Positions 8,092 through 17,144 are shown, counted from the first letter of the stretch. The stretch: 35,262 bases of DNA from CAJXNP01 sp050305935 (GCA_050305935.1 JBNLGG010000044.1:1-35262); one strand, 5' to 3'. Translations and numbers: made by a program. Notes: a model not told the origin generated them from the letters alone.

Positions 8092-11000
8092 ATGAGAATA
8101 AGCTTATTCGAAAAAATTACATGTAACCTTCTTTTTTTAACTCCATTACTATGTTTTTCCCAAGATCTTAAGTTTGACCATTACACGGTAGACAGGGGTT
8201 TGTCGCAAGGAAATGTATGGGATATCAAGCAGGATAAGCTTGGGTTTATCTGGGTAGCTACCGAAGATGGCTTAAACATGTTTGACGGTTACACTTTTCG
8301 CGTGTTTAGAAATGATAAAGAGGATTCAACCAGCCTGTCAAACAACAACATCAACTCAATACAGGAAGATCAGGACGGAAATATATGGGTCAGTACAAGA
8401 GGTGGTTTAAACAGGTATAACCGGGAGCAAAACATTTTTGAGCAATTTCTGCACAACCCTGACGATGCAGGCACTATTCCCCATAATAGCATCAGTAATG
8501 TATACGTCGACTCAAAAAATAATGTATGGGTCTGTACGAACGGTGGGTTAAGTCTGTATAATCGAACAACAAATAATTTCACATCTTTTTTCCACGATCC
8601 TACAAACAACCGTTCCATTATAGGGGATTTTGTGCGGTGCATTGTAGAAGATCAGAATGGTACCTTGTGGATCGGTACAATGCAAGGTTTGAGTAAAATG
8701 AACCCTGACGGAGCCAGCTTCACTAATTTTAATCACGACCCTCTTAATGAAAATTCCCTGGGCTCCAATCAAATCATGTCCATTTTTGCAGACAGGGATG
8801 ACAATATTTGGGTAGGGACCTTTGACAACGGATTAAACATGTTCAATCCTTCCGAAAATTCTTTTACACGGTACGTAAGTGATCCCCTTGACCCCACCAA
8901 ACTTGTGGGGCCTTATGTTTACAACATTAGCCAGGCGCCCGATGGCACCATTTGGGTGTCCAATGACGGTGGTCTTTGCAAACTTGATCGCAAAACCGGT
9001 GAATTCCAACGCTACCAAATGGACGCAAATGACGACTACAGTATCAACAGCAACACCGTTACCGATGTGTTTTTTGATTTAAATAGCAGGATGTGGGTAA
9101 CTACCAGGTTTGGAGGGCTTAATGTGTATGACGATGGGAAATATGTTTTCAAACATTTCAAACACAAAAACAACGATCCGACGAGCCTAAGCGCCAACAA
9201 TGTCCAGGGAATGGACGAAGATGCCTTTGGCAACATCTGGATAGGTGTAGATGGAGGTGGCCTAAATAAATACGATCCCACCACCGGAGAATTTACGCAC
9301 TTCCGGCACGATCCCTTTGATAAAAACAGCATTGCCAGTGACAAAATTTTGTGTGTGGAAGTGGATGACTACGGTAGTGTTTGGGTAGGAATGTGGGACG
9401 GGGGAGTCACTAAGTTTGAGCCAGAAACAAATACTTTTACGAGGTACCTGCATGATCCGGAAAATCCAAACAGCCTGAGCGACGACAATATATTCGATTT
9501 TTTAGTGGATCGTGACGGGGAACTTTGGATTGCGACATGGGGCAATGGGATCAGTAAGTACAACTATGACACAGATGACTTCACACAATACATCCACGAC
9601 CCAAACGATCCAAATTCAATAGGAGGATCATCCATAGTCGTGATGGCCCAGGACCATACGGGTACTTTATGGCTGGGCTCAGAAGATGAAGGAATTTATT
9701 TATTTGACAAAGGCAGCGAGCGCTTCTCTCGAATCGTTTCCGGAGATAATGAAGGGGATTTATCGGCAAACGGCATTTACTCCATCTACGAAGATTCCAA
9801 TAACCGGCTTTGGATAGGCACAAGTGGCGCCGGCCTCAATTTGTATGAAAGGGAAACACAAACCTTTAAAGTCTTCTCAAAATCTGATGGTCTTCCTAAT
9901 GTAGCAATCATCGGTATCCTTGAAGATGACCAGAAAAACCTTTGGCTAAGCACCAACAAAGGCATCTCCAAATTTGACCCCGACAGCCTGATCTTCAAAA
10001 ATTACACCATAAGCGATGGATTGCAGGGGGATCAATTTAACCGATGGGCATACCTAAAGACTTCCACAGGAAACTTAATATTTGGTGGAGTGAATGGGAT
10101 GAATATTTTCAACCCTGAAAATATCAAGGACAATCAGTACAAGCCACCGGTGTATATCACAGAATTCAGATTGTACAACAAGCCTGTTGAGATAGGTGAA
10201 GACAAGATTCTCAAAAAGAATATCATAGTCACCGACGAAATCAACTTGAGGTACTTTGAGAATTTTATATCCTTTGATTTCACCGCCCTGAACTATAGGC
10301 AAACTGAAAAAAACCAATATAAATATATGCTCGTCGGCCTGGACGAAGATTGGGTGGATATCGGGACTGAAAGAAAAGCCTCATTCACTAACCTTGACCC
10401 GGGTGATTATACATTCCGGGTGATTGCATCTAATAACAATGGTGTTTGGAATAATGAAGGGGCTTCAATTAGAATTACTATTACTGCCCCAATTTGGAAA
10501 ACCGTCTGGTTCTGGTCGCTCATAGGCCTATTAATCGTCACAAGTGTCGTGGTTTATTTCAGAAAACAAAAAGTGGCAGTCAGGGAGCAAAAATTGGAGT
10601 TGGAAAGGATCATTGAAGAACAGACGAGTGAGGTTAAGAAACAAAATGAAGAAATCCTTCAAAAAACGGAACTTGAAAAAGTAAGAAACTGGATCACCGA
10701 AGGTCTGGCCCTCTTTGGAGAAATCATCAGCAGGCATAAAGGCAGCCTCGACGCACTGGCAGATAGCGTATTAAAGGAACTGGTAAAATACGTGAAAGCC
10801 CAGCAAGGAGCCATAGCCCTCGCGGAAAAAGAGGATGTATCAGACGAGCATCTGAAGATCGTGGCTACCTACGGAATTAGCGCCAAAAAAATTGGGAACG
10901 AAAGGATTGAAGTGGGAGAAGGGATGATCGGTGCCGCCTACGTCGATAAACAAATAAAAACACTTGATAACTTCCCCGACGACTATATCAAAATAGAATC

Positions 11001-11385
11001 CGGCTTAGGAGGCACAAAACCCAAAGTTATTGTCCTGCTTCCGCTAAAGACCGATGACGGGGAAATACTTGGTGTGGCCGAATTAGCATTTTTAGAACAA
11101 GTCGACGAGACTACCATGGAATTTCTGGAAAAAGTAGCGGCCACGATCGCTTTGAATATTCATGCGGCCAGATTGAACCAGCAAACAGTATTGCTACTGC
11201 AACAGTCAAAAGAGCAGACCGGAGAATTAATGGATCAGGAAGAAGAAATGCGACAAAACATGGAAGAGTTGGAGGCAACCCAAGATGAGTTGAAACGCAG
11301 GGAGCAGGATTTTATTGAGCAAATTGAACAACTGAAACTCGAATTAAAACAATTAAAATCGGGTAAGAAATCAGGCAAGTCCTAA
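8092..11385 (+). CDS. Two-propeller periplasmic sensor with Y_Y_Y, one TM helix, GAF and coiled coils; no kinase
   Basis: A 1097-aa membrane sensor built like the front half of a Bacteroidota hybrid two-component system. The signal peptide ends near LLCFSQ. Fourteen Reg_prop-type repeats (D..G..W(V/I)GT..GGLN.Y) occupy about residues 25-680, enough for two seven-bladed propellers. A Y_Y_Y domain follows (about 733-798, including YKYMLVGLDEDW), then one TM helix (about 803-825), a coiled coil, a GAF domain (about 884-1030) and a C-terminal coiled coil (QEEEMRQNMEELEATQDEL). No histidine-kinase H-box, ATPase domain, receiver or AraC domain is present before the natural stop. It probably senses a periplasmic ligand and signals by protein contact. 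Function inferred. Confidence 0.88.
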   Translation: MRISLFEKITCNLLFLTPLLCFSQDLKFDHYTVDRGLSQGNVWDIKQDKLGFIWVATEDGLNMFDGYTFRVFRNDKEDSTSLSNNNINSIQEDQDGNIWVSTRGGLNRYNREQNIFEQFLHNPDDAGTIPHNSISNVYVDSKNNVWVCTNGGLSLYNRTTNNFTSFFHDPTNNRSIIGDFVRCIVEDQNGTLWIGTMQGLSKMNPDGASFTNFNHDPLNENSLGSNQIMSIFADRDDNIWVGTFDNGLNMFNPSENSFTRYVSDPLDPTKLVGPYVYNISQAPDGTIWVSNDGGLCKLDRKTGEFQRYQMDANDDYSINSNTVTDVFFDLNSRMWVTTRFGGLNVYDDGKYVFKHFKHKNNDPTSLSANNVQGMDEDAFGNIWIGVDGGGLNKYDPTTGEFTHFRHDPFDKNSIASDKILCVEVDDYGSVWVGMWDGGVTKFEPETNTFTRYLHDPENPNSLSDDNIFDFLVDRDGELWIATWGNGISKYNYDTDDFTQYIHDPNDPNSIGGSSIVVMAQDHTGTLWLGSEDEGIYLFDKGSERFSRIVSGDNEGDLSANGIYSIYEDSNNRLWIGTSGAGLNLYERETQTFKVFSKSDGLPNVAIIGILEDDQKNLWLSTNKGISKFDPDSLIFKNYTISDGLQGDQFNRWAYLKTSTGNLIFGGVNGMNIFNPENIKDNQYKPPVYITEFRLYNKPVEIGEDKILKKNIIVTDEINLRYFENFISFDFTALNYRQTEKNQYKYMLVGLDEDWVDIGTERKASFTNLDPGDYTFRVIASNNNGVWNNEGASIRITITAPIWKTVWFWSLIGLLIVTSVVVYFRKQKVAVREQKLELERIIEEQTSEVKKQNEEILQKTELEKVRNWITEGLALFGEIISRHKGSLDALADSVLKELVKYVKAQQGAIALAEKEDVSDEHLKIVATYGISAKKIGNERIEVGEGMIGAAYVDKQIKTLDNFPDDYIKIESGLGGTKPKVIVLLPLKTDDGEILGVAELAFLEQVDETTMEFLEKVAATIALNIHAARLNQQTVLLLQQSKEQTGELMDQEEEMRQNMEELEATQDELKRREQDFIEQIEQLKLELKQLKSGKKSGKS

Positions 11386-11398
11386 TTTATTGTCATAC

Positions 11399-12172
11399 TC
11401 AATACTGTTCACATAATTCATATAATTTTTTGACGGCCTCTTTGTCCTGGCTAAACCTGCAGGCTGTTTTTCGTTTGTTTTGAAAGTAATCTCCGGTAGC
11501 GTCTTTCACTTCTTCAGACACGGCAAGGTAGACAGGTGTCGCTGCTGCCTGTTCGGGAGTTTCATGTCCACCGAATCCCAAATCGTTACTCAGCTTTGAG
11601 TTGGCATCACCAGGGTGACAGGAATTTACAGTTATTCCTTTCAATTGCTCGGAATAATACTTACTAAGCATCCTGTTTGCCTGCTTTGACTGCATGTATG
11701 CAGTATTATTGTCATAGTGTCTGATTTTAAATTCAGCGTCAGCAAGGTCCAGGTGGCCAGCCCAATAACTCGCCACATTGACGATCCTCCCATTTTCTGC
11801 CTTTTCCAGATGTGGAAGAAAATATTTCATCATCCAGTGATACCCCAGCACATTTACCGCCCATTGCATTTCTATCCCAGCGGGAGTAAGCTGTCGGTCC
11901 CTCGGTGTGACGGCAGCATTATTTATCAGTACATCTATTGGACCATCGATTTTCGCTGCCAGCTCCATTACCTGTTCTTTCTCACCCAAGTCACAAATAA
12001 AATAGGATATTTTAGAGGTTACTTTTTTCAATTTGATTTCAGCGGCAAGCAACTTCGCCTTCTCTACACTCCTGGCAGTAAAAATGATGTTATACTCCAT
12101 TTCGGCAAGGTTCCTGGTAATGGCTTTCCCAATCGTCCCGGTAGCACCGGTAATTAGTACAGTTTTCTCCAT
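11399..12172 (-). CDS. Short-chain dehydrogenase/reductase (SDR), retinol-dehydrogenase-like
   Basis: A soluble NAD(P)-dependent oxidoreductase of 257 aa from the ATG at 12172 (another ATG lies two codons upstream at 12178). The Rossmann motif TGATGTIGKA near residue 8, the NNAA motif, the Ser of VASYWAG and the catalytic pair in AYMQSK (Tyr-x3-Lys) are all present, so it should be active. The basic residue in TARS after the second strand favours NADP(H). The sequence resembles retinol dehydrogenase or WW-domain oxidoreductase-like SDRs; the substrate is unknown. It ends 14 bases from the convergent sensor gene and is divergent from the ceramidase-like gene. Confidence 0.88.
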   Translation of the reverse strand: MEKTVLITGATGTIGKAITRNLAEMEYNIIFTARSVEKAKLLAAEIKLKKVTSKISYFICDLGEKEQVMELAAKIDGPIDVLINNAAVTPRDRQLTPAGIEMQWAVNVLGYHWMMKYFLPHLEKAENGRIVNVASYWAGHLDLADAEFKIRHYDNNTAYMQSKQANRMLSKYYSEQLKGITVNSCHPGDANSKLSNDLGFGGHETPEQAAATPVYLAVSEEVKDATGDYFQNKRKTACRFSQDKEAVKKLYELCEQY

Positions 12173-12299
12173 GTACATACTGGTTTATAAATTCACGTCC
12201 ACTAAATTTAAAAAACGATTGCTAAAAAACCGGTAACTGTTAGCTTTACTTATTGTTTTGCGAATAGACATTAAACTGCTTAGCAACATAGTATACAAC

Positions 12300-12989
12300 A
12301 TGCTGTCCATCATCTTACTCCAACTAAAGGATGGTGGTGGTTCCTATGCGGAAACCAATATGGATAACTTTATTGTGGAGCCTTGGAACGCCTTCTCTTC
12401 CATCGCCATAGCGCTCCCTGCCATTTACTGGGCTATCAAGACATGGCCTCACTATAGGAAGTATGCATTTCTCTGGATCTCCATACCGTTCCTGTTTCTT
12501 AATGGAGTGGGCAGTTTATTGTTCCATGCGTTTCGATCTTCGGATTTTCTATTGCTTATGGATGTGCTACCGGCAGCATTGTTAACTATTGGCATCAGCA
12601 TCTACTTCTGGTACAAAGTGATCAACAATGTGGTGATCGTAGGGGTCATTATTGTCTCTGCCCTGATTCTTCGGTTTGTGGGGTTTAATTACCTGACCCT
12701 TTCCGCCTCCACAAATGTGTCCTACCTGGTCGCTGGAATCGTACTTTTCCTCCCTACTATCATTTACCTGCGGCGGACAAACTATTTTTGTTCATTTCAA
12801 TTGATTGCATCCATTGTTTGTCTGATAATAGCACTGGTATTCAGACTGATCGACAAAGAGGGTCTCATTCCCCTAAAAATGGGAACCCATTTCTTATGGC
12901 ATATTTTCTCCGGGATCGGTGGCTTCTTTTTGGCTCATTACCTGTATGCCATCCGCACACGGGAATTGGATCTTGAGTCGGCAGATTAG
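12300..12989 (+). CDS. Ceramidase-like seven-TM hydrolase (CREST superfamily)
   Basis: A 229-aa polytopic membrane protein with about seven TM segments. The conserved residues of the CREST superfamily (alkaline ceramidase, PAQR receptors, Per1, SID-1, TMEM8) are in order: EPWNAFSS at 27-34, GVGSLLFHAF with Ser72 and His76, MDVLP with Asp88, and GTHFLWH with His197-x3-His201. In that superfamily the Ser, Asp and three His form a Zn-dependent amide-hydrolysing site in the membrane. The frame opens at a TTG at 12258, but ATG 12300 gives the more usual start. Many Bacteroidota make sphingolipids, so ceramide or another amide lipid is a plausible substrate; this is an inference. Confidence 0.78.
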   Translation: MLSIILLQLKDGGGSYAETNMDNFIVEPWNAFSSIAIALPAIYWAIKTWPHYRKYAFLWISIPFLFLNGVGSLLFHAFRSSDFLLLMDVLPAALLTIGISIYFWYKVINNVVIVGVIIVSALILRFVGFNYLTLSASTNVSYLVAGIVLFLPTIIYLRRTNYFCSFQLIASIVCLIIALVFRLIDKEGLIPLKMGTHFLWHIFSGIGGFFLAHYLYAIRTRELDLESAD

Positions 12990-13009
12990 CATATTGGTTT
13001 AGAGTGAAA

Positions 13010-14269
13010 TCAGGTTTTCTGCTTTTTTTTCTTGGCAGCAGGAAACAAAATATTGTTGAGTATCAACCTGTAGCCCGGCGAGTTCGGGTGCAGGTTAAGG
13101 TCGGTAGGCTCCTCCCCCACAATGTGCTGGTAATCTTCCGGGTCATGCCCACCATAAAAAGTCCAAAATCCCTTGCCGAAAATCCCGTGAATATAGCGCA
13201 CTTCGTCAATTGATCTGGTCTCGCCCATGACGACCACATCAGGCTTCACCAGTCGCCTTTTGTATGCAGTAGTCTGGCCCATAAAGCCTTTGATGATCCT
13301 TTCGTGGTTTTGGGTCAGCATGGTGGGGATGGGGTCCCATTTGGCAGAAAATTCAAAGAGTGTAAAGTAATCATTGTTTTGGGAGAGCCCCCTTGATTCT
13401 GGTACATTGTCGATGTTACTGTACTCATATTCATAGGGATCCATTTTCAGGATAAACTCCTGGAAAGCAAAAGTATTCGAATAATCCAATAATTTCTGGG
13501 CGTTGGGGTCAGGGGGATCACCGTCGTATACGGCGGCACATATATCGACACCATCTGCTGCGAGCGCAATGTCGTAGGTATCGGTTGCCGAACACATAGC
13601 AAATAAAAACCCTCCACCTACTACGAACTCTCTAATTTTCTTAACAACAGCCAATTTCAATTCACTTACTTTAGCAAAACCGTGTTTTTGGGCAGATTCA
13701 TAAAATTCCTGCTTTTGCTGGATGTACCAGGGAAAGTTTCTGTAAGACCGCTCAAACTTGCCAAACTGGCCGGTAAAGTCCTCATGATGAAGGTGGAGCC
13801 AGTCGTACTCCGGTAATTCGTCGTAAAGCACTTCATCATCAAATATCACATCATAGGGGATTTCCGCATAGGTCAACACCAGTGTCACCGCATCGTCCCA
13901 GGGCTGTTTGCTTTTCGGAGAGTAGACCGCAATTTTGGGCGCTTTTTCAAGCTTCATCACATCGGTGTTAGAAGACGGACTGGCAATTTCGGCAGTAATC
14001 TGACTGGCCTGGGCGTCTGAAATCACCTGATAGCTGATCCCACGAATGATCAATTCATTTTCAAATACCTGCTGATAGTCCATTAAAAAACTACCTCCGC
14101 GATAATTCAACAACCAATCTACCTCGACATCGCGCTGCAACACCCAGTAGGCAATCCCATAGGCCTTTAGGTGATTTGCCTGGCTTTCGTCCATCGGGAT
14201 CAATATCCTGGAAGCGAAGCAATTTGCCGATATTAAAACGCTAAGTAAAACTATAGTCCATGCCTTCAT
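13010..14269 (-). CDS. Secreted protein with GATase-like fold, of a family often labelled 'asparagine synthetase B'
   Basis: A 419-aa exported protein (signal peptide to about residue 19) of a family I recall from Bacteroidota, where database entries call it asparagine synthetase B. No asparagine-synthetase domain is visible: there is no N-terminal catalytic Cys2 and no SGGxDS ATP-pyrophosphatase loop. From about residue 112 it looks like a class I amidotransferase/DJ-1-type Rossmann domain, with GGGFLFAMCSATDTYD placing Cys226 in a nucleophile-elbow-like turn, and His-rich HLHHEDF at about 169-175. A strong Shine-Dalgarno (AAAGGAGG) precedes the ATG, unusual for this phylum. The activity is unknown. 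Confidence 0.7.
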   Translation of the reverse strand: MKAWTIVLLSVLISANCFASRILIPMDESQANHLKAYGIAYWVLQRDVEVDWLLNYRGGSFLMDYQQVFENELIIRGISYQVISDAQASQITAEIASPSSNTDVMKLEKAPKIAVYSPKSKQPWDDAVTLVLTYAEIPYDVIFDDEVLYDELPEYDWLHLHHEDFTGQFGKFERSYRNFPWYIQQKQEFYESAQKHGFAKVSELKLAVVKKIREFVVGGGFLFAMCSATDTYDIALAADGVDICAAVYDGDPPDPNAQKLLDYSNTFAFQEFILKMDPYEYEYSNIDNVPESRGLSQNNDYFTLFEFSAKWDPIPTMLTQNHERIIKGFMGQTTAYKRRLVKPDVVVMGETRSIDEVRYIHGIFGKGFWTFYGGHDPEDYQHIVGEEPTDLNLHPNSPGYRLILNNILFPAAKKKKQKT

Positions 14270-14283
14270 CTAATCCTCCTTTA
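14270..14283 (-). promoter_or_regulatory. Strong Shine-Dalgarno before the secreted GATase-like gene
   Basis: On the minus strand AAAGGAGG lies six bases before the ATG at 14269. Most genes in this window, as in Bacteroidota generally, lack such a sequence, so it stands out and fixes this start. Confidence 0.6.
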
Positions 14284-14363
14284 ATGACCGGTAATGTATG
14301 AATAACGAAATTAACATAATATCATTAAACGATTGGATGGAAAGGTGATATATTTACCTAACC

Positions 14364-15596
14364 ATGGATGTTAAAGAAAACTTACGCGAAGGTATCCGCT
14401 CGGTAAAAAATAATTTGCTGCGAAGCATATTGACTGCCGCCATTATCGCCATCGGTATTATGGCATTAGTTGGAATACTTACCGCGATTGATGGATTAAA
14501 AGCTTCCATCGATACGAGCTTTTCGAGTCTTGGAGCTAATACATTTGATATAAGGACCAAGAGGTCCAACCGGGGAACATTCGGCGGTGTGGAGGAAAAA
14601 TCCTTCGAACAGCTCCATTTTGACGACGTAAAAACATTCAAAGAAAAATTTACAGAGGGAACAGTCACCATCCATGCACAGCTTTCCTGGAATGCCGAAG
14701 TAAAGCGGTTTTCTAAAAAAACCAATCCTAACATCAATGTCACCGGAATAGATGATGAGTTTATGGTGATCAGGGATTACAACATCGAAAAAGGCCGGAA
14801 TTTCACAGAAAAAGATATTCAGTACAATGTGGAAAGTGTCATCATTGGAGCGGATCTGGTGAAAAGCCTTTTCGAGGAAAACGAAGACCCAATCAATCAG
14901 CAAATTTCACTTTATGGCAAAAAATTTAAAGTGCTGGGAGTCCTGGAATCCAAAGGCGGTATGGGCGGTCAAACCTGGGCCGATCGCACGGTATTTATGC
15001 CAATTGGTACCGCTGTTCGTCTGGCCAATTATGATTTATCCTATACCATTACTGCTACCATAAAAGACCCTGCAAAAACTGAACGAGTCATTGGCGGCGC
15101 TACCGGCTTAATGAGAAGAATAAGAAATGACAGGCCTGGTGAAGAAGACTCTTTTGAAATCCAAAGGAACATGACAGTGGCGGAAGAACTGGAAGACATC
15201 GGGGGCAAAGTTAAAATGGGAGGTGCCTTTATCAGCACGATCATCTTACTTGGTGCATGCATTGGATTGATGAATATTATGCTGGTTTCCGTGACGGAAA
15301 GAACACAGGAAATCGGCGTTAGAAAGGCGTTGGGAGCTACACCGAAAAAAATCAGGGAGCAGTTTTTATTTGAGGCCATTGTCATTTGTCTCATGGGTGG
15401 CATTGGTGGTGTTGCCCTTGGGATTACAGTGGGCAATGTGGTTTCGGTTCTAATCTCCTCTGGGAAATTTGTCGCACCCTGGGAATGGATTTTTAGTGGC
15501 ATTGCCGTTTGTATTGCTGTTGGGGTAATTTCAGGATTGTACCCCGCCGTTAAAGCTTCAAAGCTCGATCCTATCGAATCGCTTCGGTACGAATAA
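14364..15596 (+). CDS. ABC transporter permease, MacB/FtsX type
   Basis: A 410-aa inner-membrane permease with the MacB layout: an N-terminal TM helix (about 20-42, TAAIIAIGIMALVGILTAI), a large periplasmic MacB_PCD-like domain (about 45-280), and a C-terminal FtsX domain with three TM helices. The signature TERTQEIGVRKALGATPKKI lies between the first two of these. The protein ends in LDPIESLRYE, the typical end of this family. These permeases work with a separate ATPase and often a membrane-fusion protein to move peptides, lipoproteins or toxic compounds. Neither partner is adjacent, so it is either an orphan or served by a subunit encoded elsewhere. Confidence 0.9.
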   Translation: MDVKENLREGIRSVKNNLLRSILTAAIIAIGIMALVGILTAIDGLKASIDTSFSSLGANTFDIRTKRSNRGTFGGVEEKSFEQLHFDDVKTFKEKFTEGTVTIHAQLSWNAEVKRFSKKTNPNINVTGIDDEFMVIRDYNIEKGRNFTEKDIQYNVESVIIGADLVKSLFEENEDPINQQISLYGKKFKVLGVLESKGGMGGQTWADRTVFMPIGTAVRLANYDLSYTITATIKDPAKTERVIGGATGLMRRIRNDRPGEEDSFEIQRNMTVAEELEDIGGKVKMGGAFISTIILLGACIGLMNIMLVSVTERTQEIGVRKALGATPKKIREQFLFEAIVICLMGGIGGVALGITVGNVVSVLISSGKFVAPWEWIFSGIAVCIAVGVISGLYPAVKASKLDPIESLRYE

Positions 15597-15640
15597 CAAT
15601 TCCTTTTTCTTGTCCCCTTTTTGGCTTTAGGATTATTTCC

Positions 15641-15890
15641 TTATCCATTCAATTCTATTTCACTCAGCTTGATTTCAAGGTATACTGATAGGTCATTTGT
15701 CATAAACAAATCCTTGTGCTCAATATATTTGACTACAGAATCAAAGAGGATATCCGATACCCTTTGTGAACGTCCTTTGATGATACGCGAACGGTATCAA
15801 TGTTGATAACAACAATACCATAAAAATCAAAATGGAACCATTCCAGGTATTGGCACCAGGGCAAACGCTTTTAAAAAGCAACTTCGTCAT
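15641..15890 (-). pseudogene. Possible frameshifted small single-TM protein
   Basis: On the minus strand an ATG at 15890 opens a frame with a clear hydrophobic helix (GSILIFMVLLLSTLIPFAY) that then runs out of sense. In the neighbouring frame, from about 15796, a protein-like stretch continues (RIIKGRSQRVSDILFDSVVK) with charged, amphipathic character to a TAA at 15641. A one-base indel near 15785-15800 would join them into about 83 residues: a short N-terminus, one TM helix and a cytoplasmic tail. It could be a pseudogene, a sequencing error or chance. I do not recognise the family. Confidence 0.3.
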
Positions 15891-15895
15891 TCCGG

Positions 15896-15934
15896 TTCCG
15901 ATATCGGAATCCTCTTACTATTTTTAAAAAGAGG
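15896..15934. repeat. Palindrome and hairpin next to the broken small gene
   Basis: TTCCGATATCGGAA (15896-15909) is a perfect 14-base palindrome; CCTCTT (15911-15916) pairs with AAGAGG (15929-15934). They sit immediately upstream of the possible small gene on the minus strand and may be its operator, a terminator or a REP-like element. Confidence 0.4.
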
Positions 15935-16230
15935 AAAATTTCCGGAATCTATTCTAGGCTATTTCATAGATTCCACACAAATTTTGTTCTAAAAAAAAAA
16001 GAACAATTCCGCATAGCTATCAGGACTGAAATGACAATAAATGCGTTTTTTGCCCTGGTATAGGCACAATCCTCTATTACATGGTAAAAAACAAAGCCAG
16101 CAATCCGGATTCTAGCTTTTTTTTAATCTATTCTCCATTTTTAACTTTAATAATTGAGATAATAGAAACATTTTTGCAGCTGCTATATTTTCAGCTTAGA
16201 TTTATCAATTATCTCCTTAAACAGCACAAA

Positions 16231-17127
16231 ATGAAACTATTTAACCAAACAACATTGATCATTTTGGCAATGATCTTCCCATACCTTGGCTTCGCGCAAG
16301 AAACAGAAGATGCTCCTGCAGATACTGCCTGGAACGTCAATGGGCTGATTTCCATCAATTTCTCCCAAAGTTCATTTAGCAATTGGGCTGCGGGGGGCGA
16401 CAATAACGTAGGTCTGTCGGTCTTTTATAAACCCAATTTTATTTATAACAAGGGAAAAATCTCATGGGAAAATAATCTGGATTTTCGCTATGGAAAAAAT
16501 AAAGTCGGAAACTCGCCCTGGCGGAAAAGCGATGACCTGCTGGAATTGAATTCCAAGCTTGGTATAAAAAATGGGAAATTCTGGTATTATACTGCTGTGG
16601 CAAATTTCAGGACGCAGTTTGACAAGGGCTTCACCGGCCAGGAGGCAACTTATTACGTTTCTAAATTTATGGCTCCCGGGTACCTTTCTTTCACCATTGG
16701 TATGGACTATAAACCCAATGACAAATTTAGCCTGCTCATTTCCCCCCTGACCTCAAGGACTACTTTTGTATTGGATGATTCCTTATCAAACAAAGGCGAA
16801 TACGGTGTCACGCCCGGCGAAAAATCCTTCTCGCAATTTGGGCCAAACCTTGTTCTTAAATACAAAAATGAAGTGTTTGAAAACGTGGTCGTTGACACTA
16901 AAATCAGTTCCCTTTATCAGTATTCAAGCGATGCAAAATTTGTATTTAACTGGGACTTTATCCTGGGCCTAAAAGTGAACAAATTTCTGACAACCACCCT
17001 TACCACCGCAATGATATATGATGAAAATATCCTCTTCGATGTAGTGGAAGGCGGCAATGTAGTGGGCAAGGAAAAGCGCCTTCAGTTTAAAGAAGTGTTG
17101 GCAATTGGGGTAACCTTTTCATATTAG
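16231..17127 (+). CDS. DUF3078 outer-membrane-type protein
   Basis: A 298-aa exported protein of the DUF3078 family, which is restricted mainly to Bacteroidota. The frame is open from 16081, but the ATG at 16231 gives a clean signal peptide (MKLFNQTTLIILAMIF... ending LGFAQ) and is chosen. The family signature follows at once: GLISINFSQSSFSNWAAGGD. The rest is alternating beta strands rich in aromatic residues and Lys/Asn turns, ending in an aromatic residue (VTFSY*), consistent with a beta-barrel in the outer membrane. The function of the family is not established. Confidence 0.85.
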   Translation: MKLFNQTTLIILAMIFPYLGFAQETEDAPADTAWNVNGLISINFSQSSFSNWAAGGDNNVGLSVFYKPNFIYNKGKISWENNLDFRYGKNKVGNSPWRKSDDLLELNSKLGIKNGKFWYYTAVANFRTQFDKGFTGQEATYYVSKFMAPGYLSFTIGMDYKPNDKFSLLISPLTSRTTFVLDDSLSNKGEYGVTPGEKSFSQFGPNLVLKYKNEVFENVVVDTKISSLYQYSSDAKFVFNWDFILGLKVNKFLTTTLTTAMIYDENILFDVVEGGNVVGKEKRLQFKEVLAIGVTFSY

Positions 17128-17144
17128 GGGAAGATTCAGTTGGC

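Larger units (their letters stand above)
15597..16230. other. 634-base region between the permease and DUF3078 genes
   Basis: No intact gene is seen. The minus strand may carry a frameshifted small membrane protein (15641-15890, listed separately). A perfect palindrome TTCCGATATCGGAA lies at 15896-15909, followed by a hairpin CCTCTT/AAGAGG (15911-15916/15929-15934) and another, TTGTTCT/AGAACAA, with an all-A loop (15984-16006). The last 150 bases are AT-rich and form an open frame into the DUF3078 gene, but that stretch reads as leader rather than protein because the signal peptide begins at the ATG at 16231. Confidence 0.6.

Noticed and set aside
15621..15806. A 61-codon plus-strand ORF after the permease
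   Set aside because: The opposite strand in the same place reads more like protein, and the plus-strand frame has no motif.
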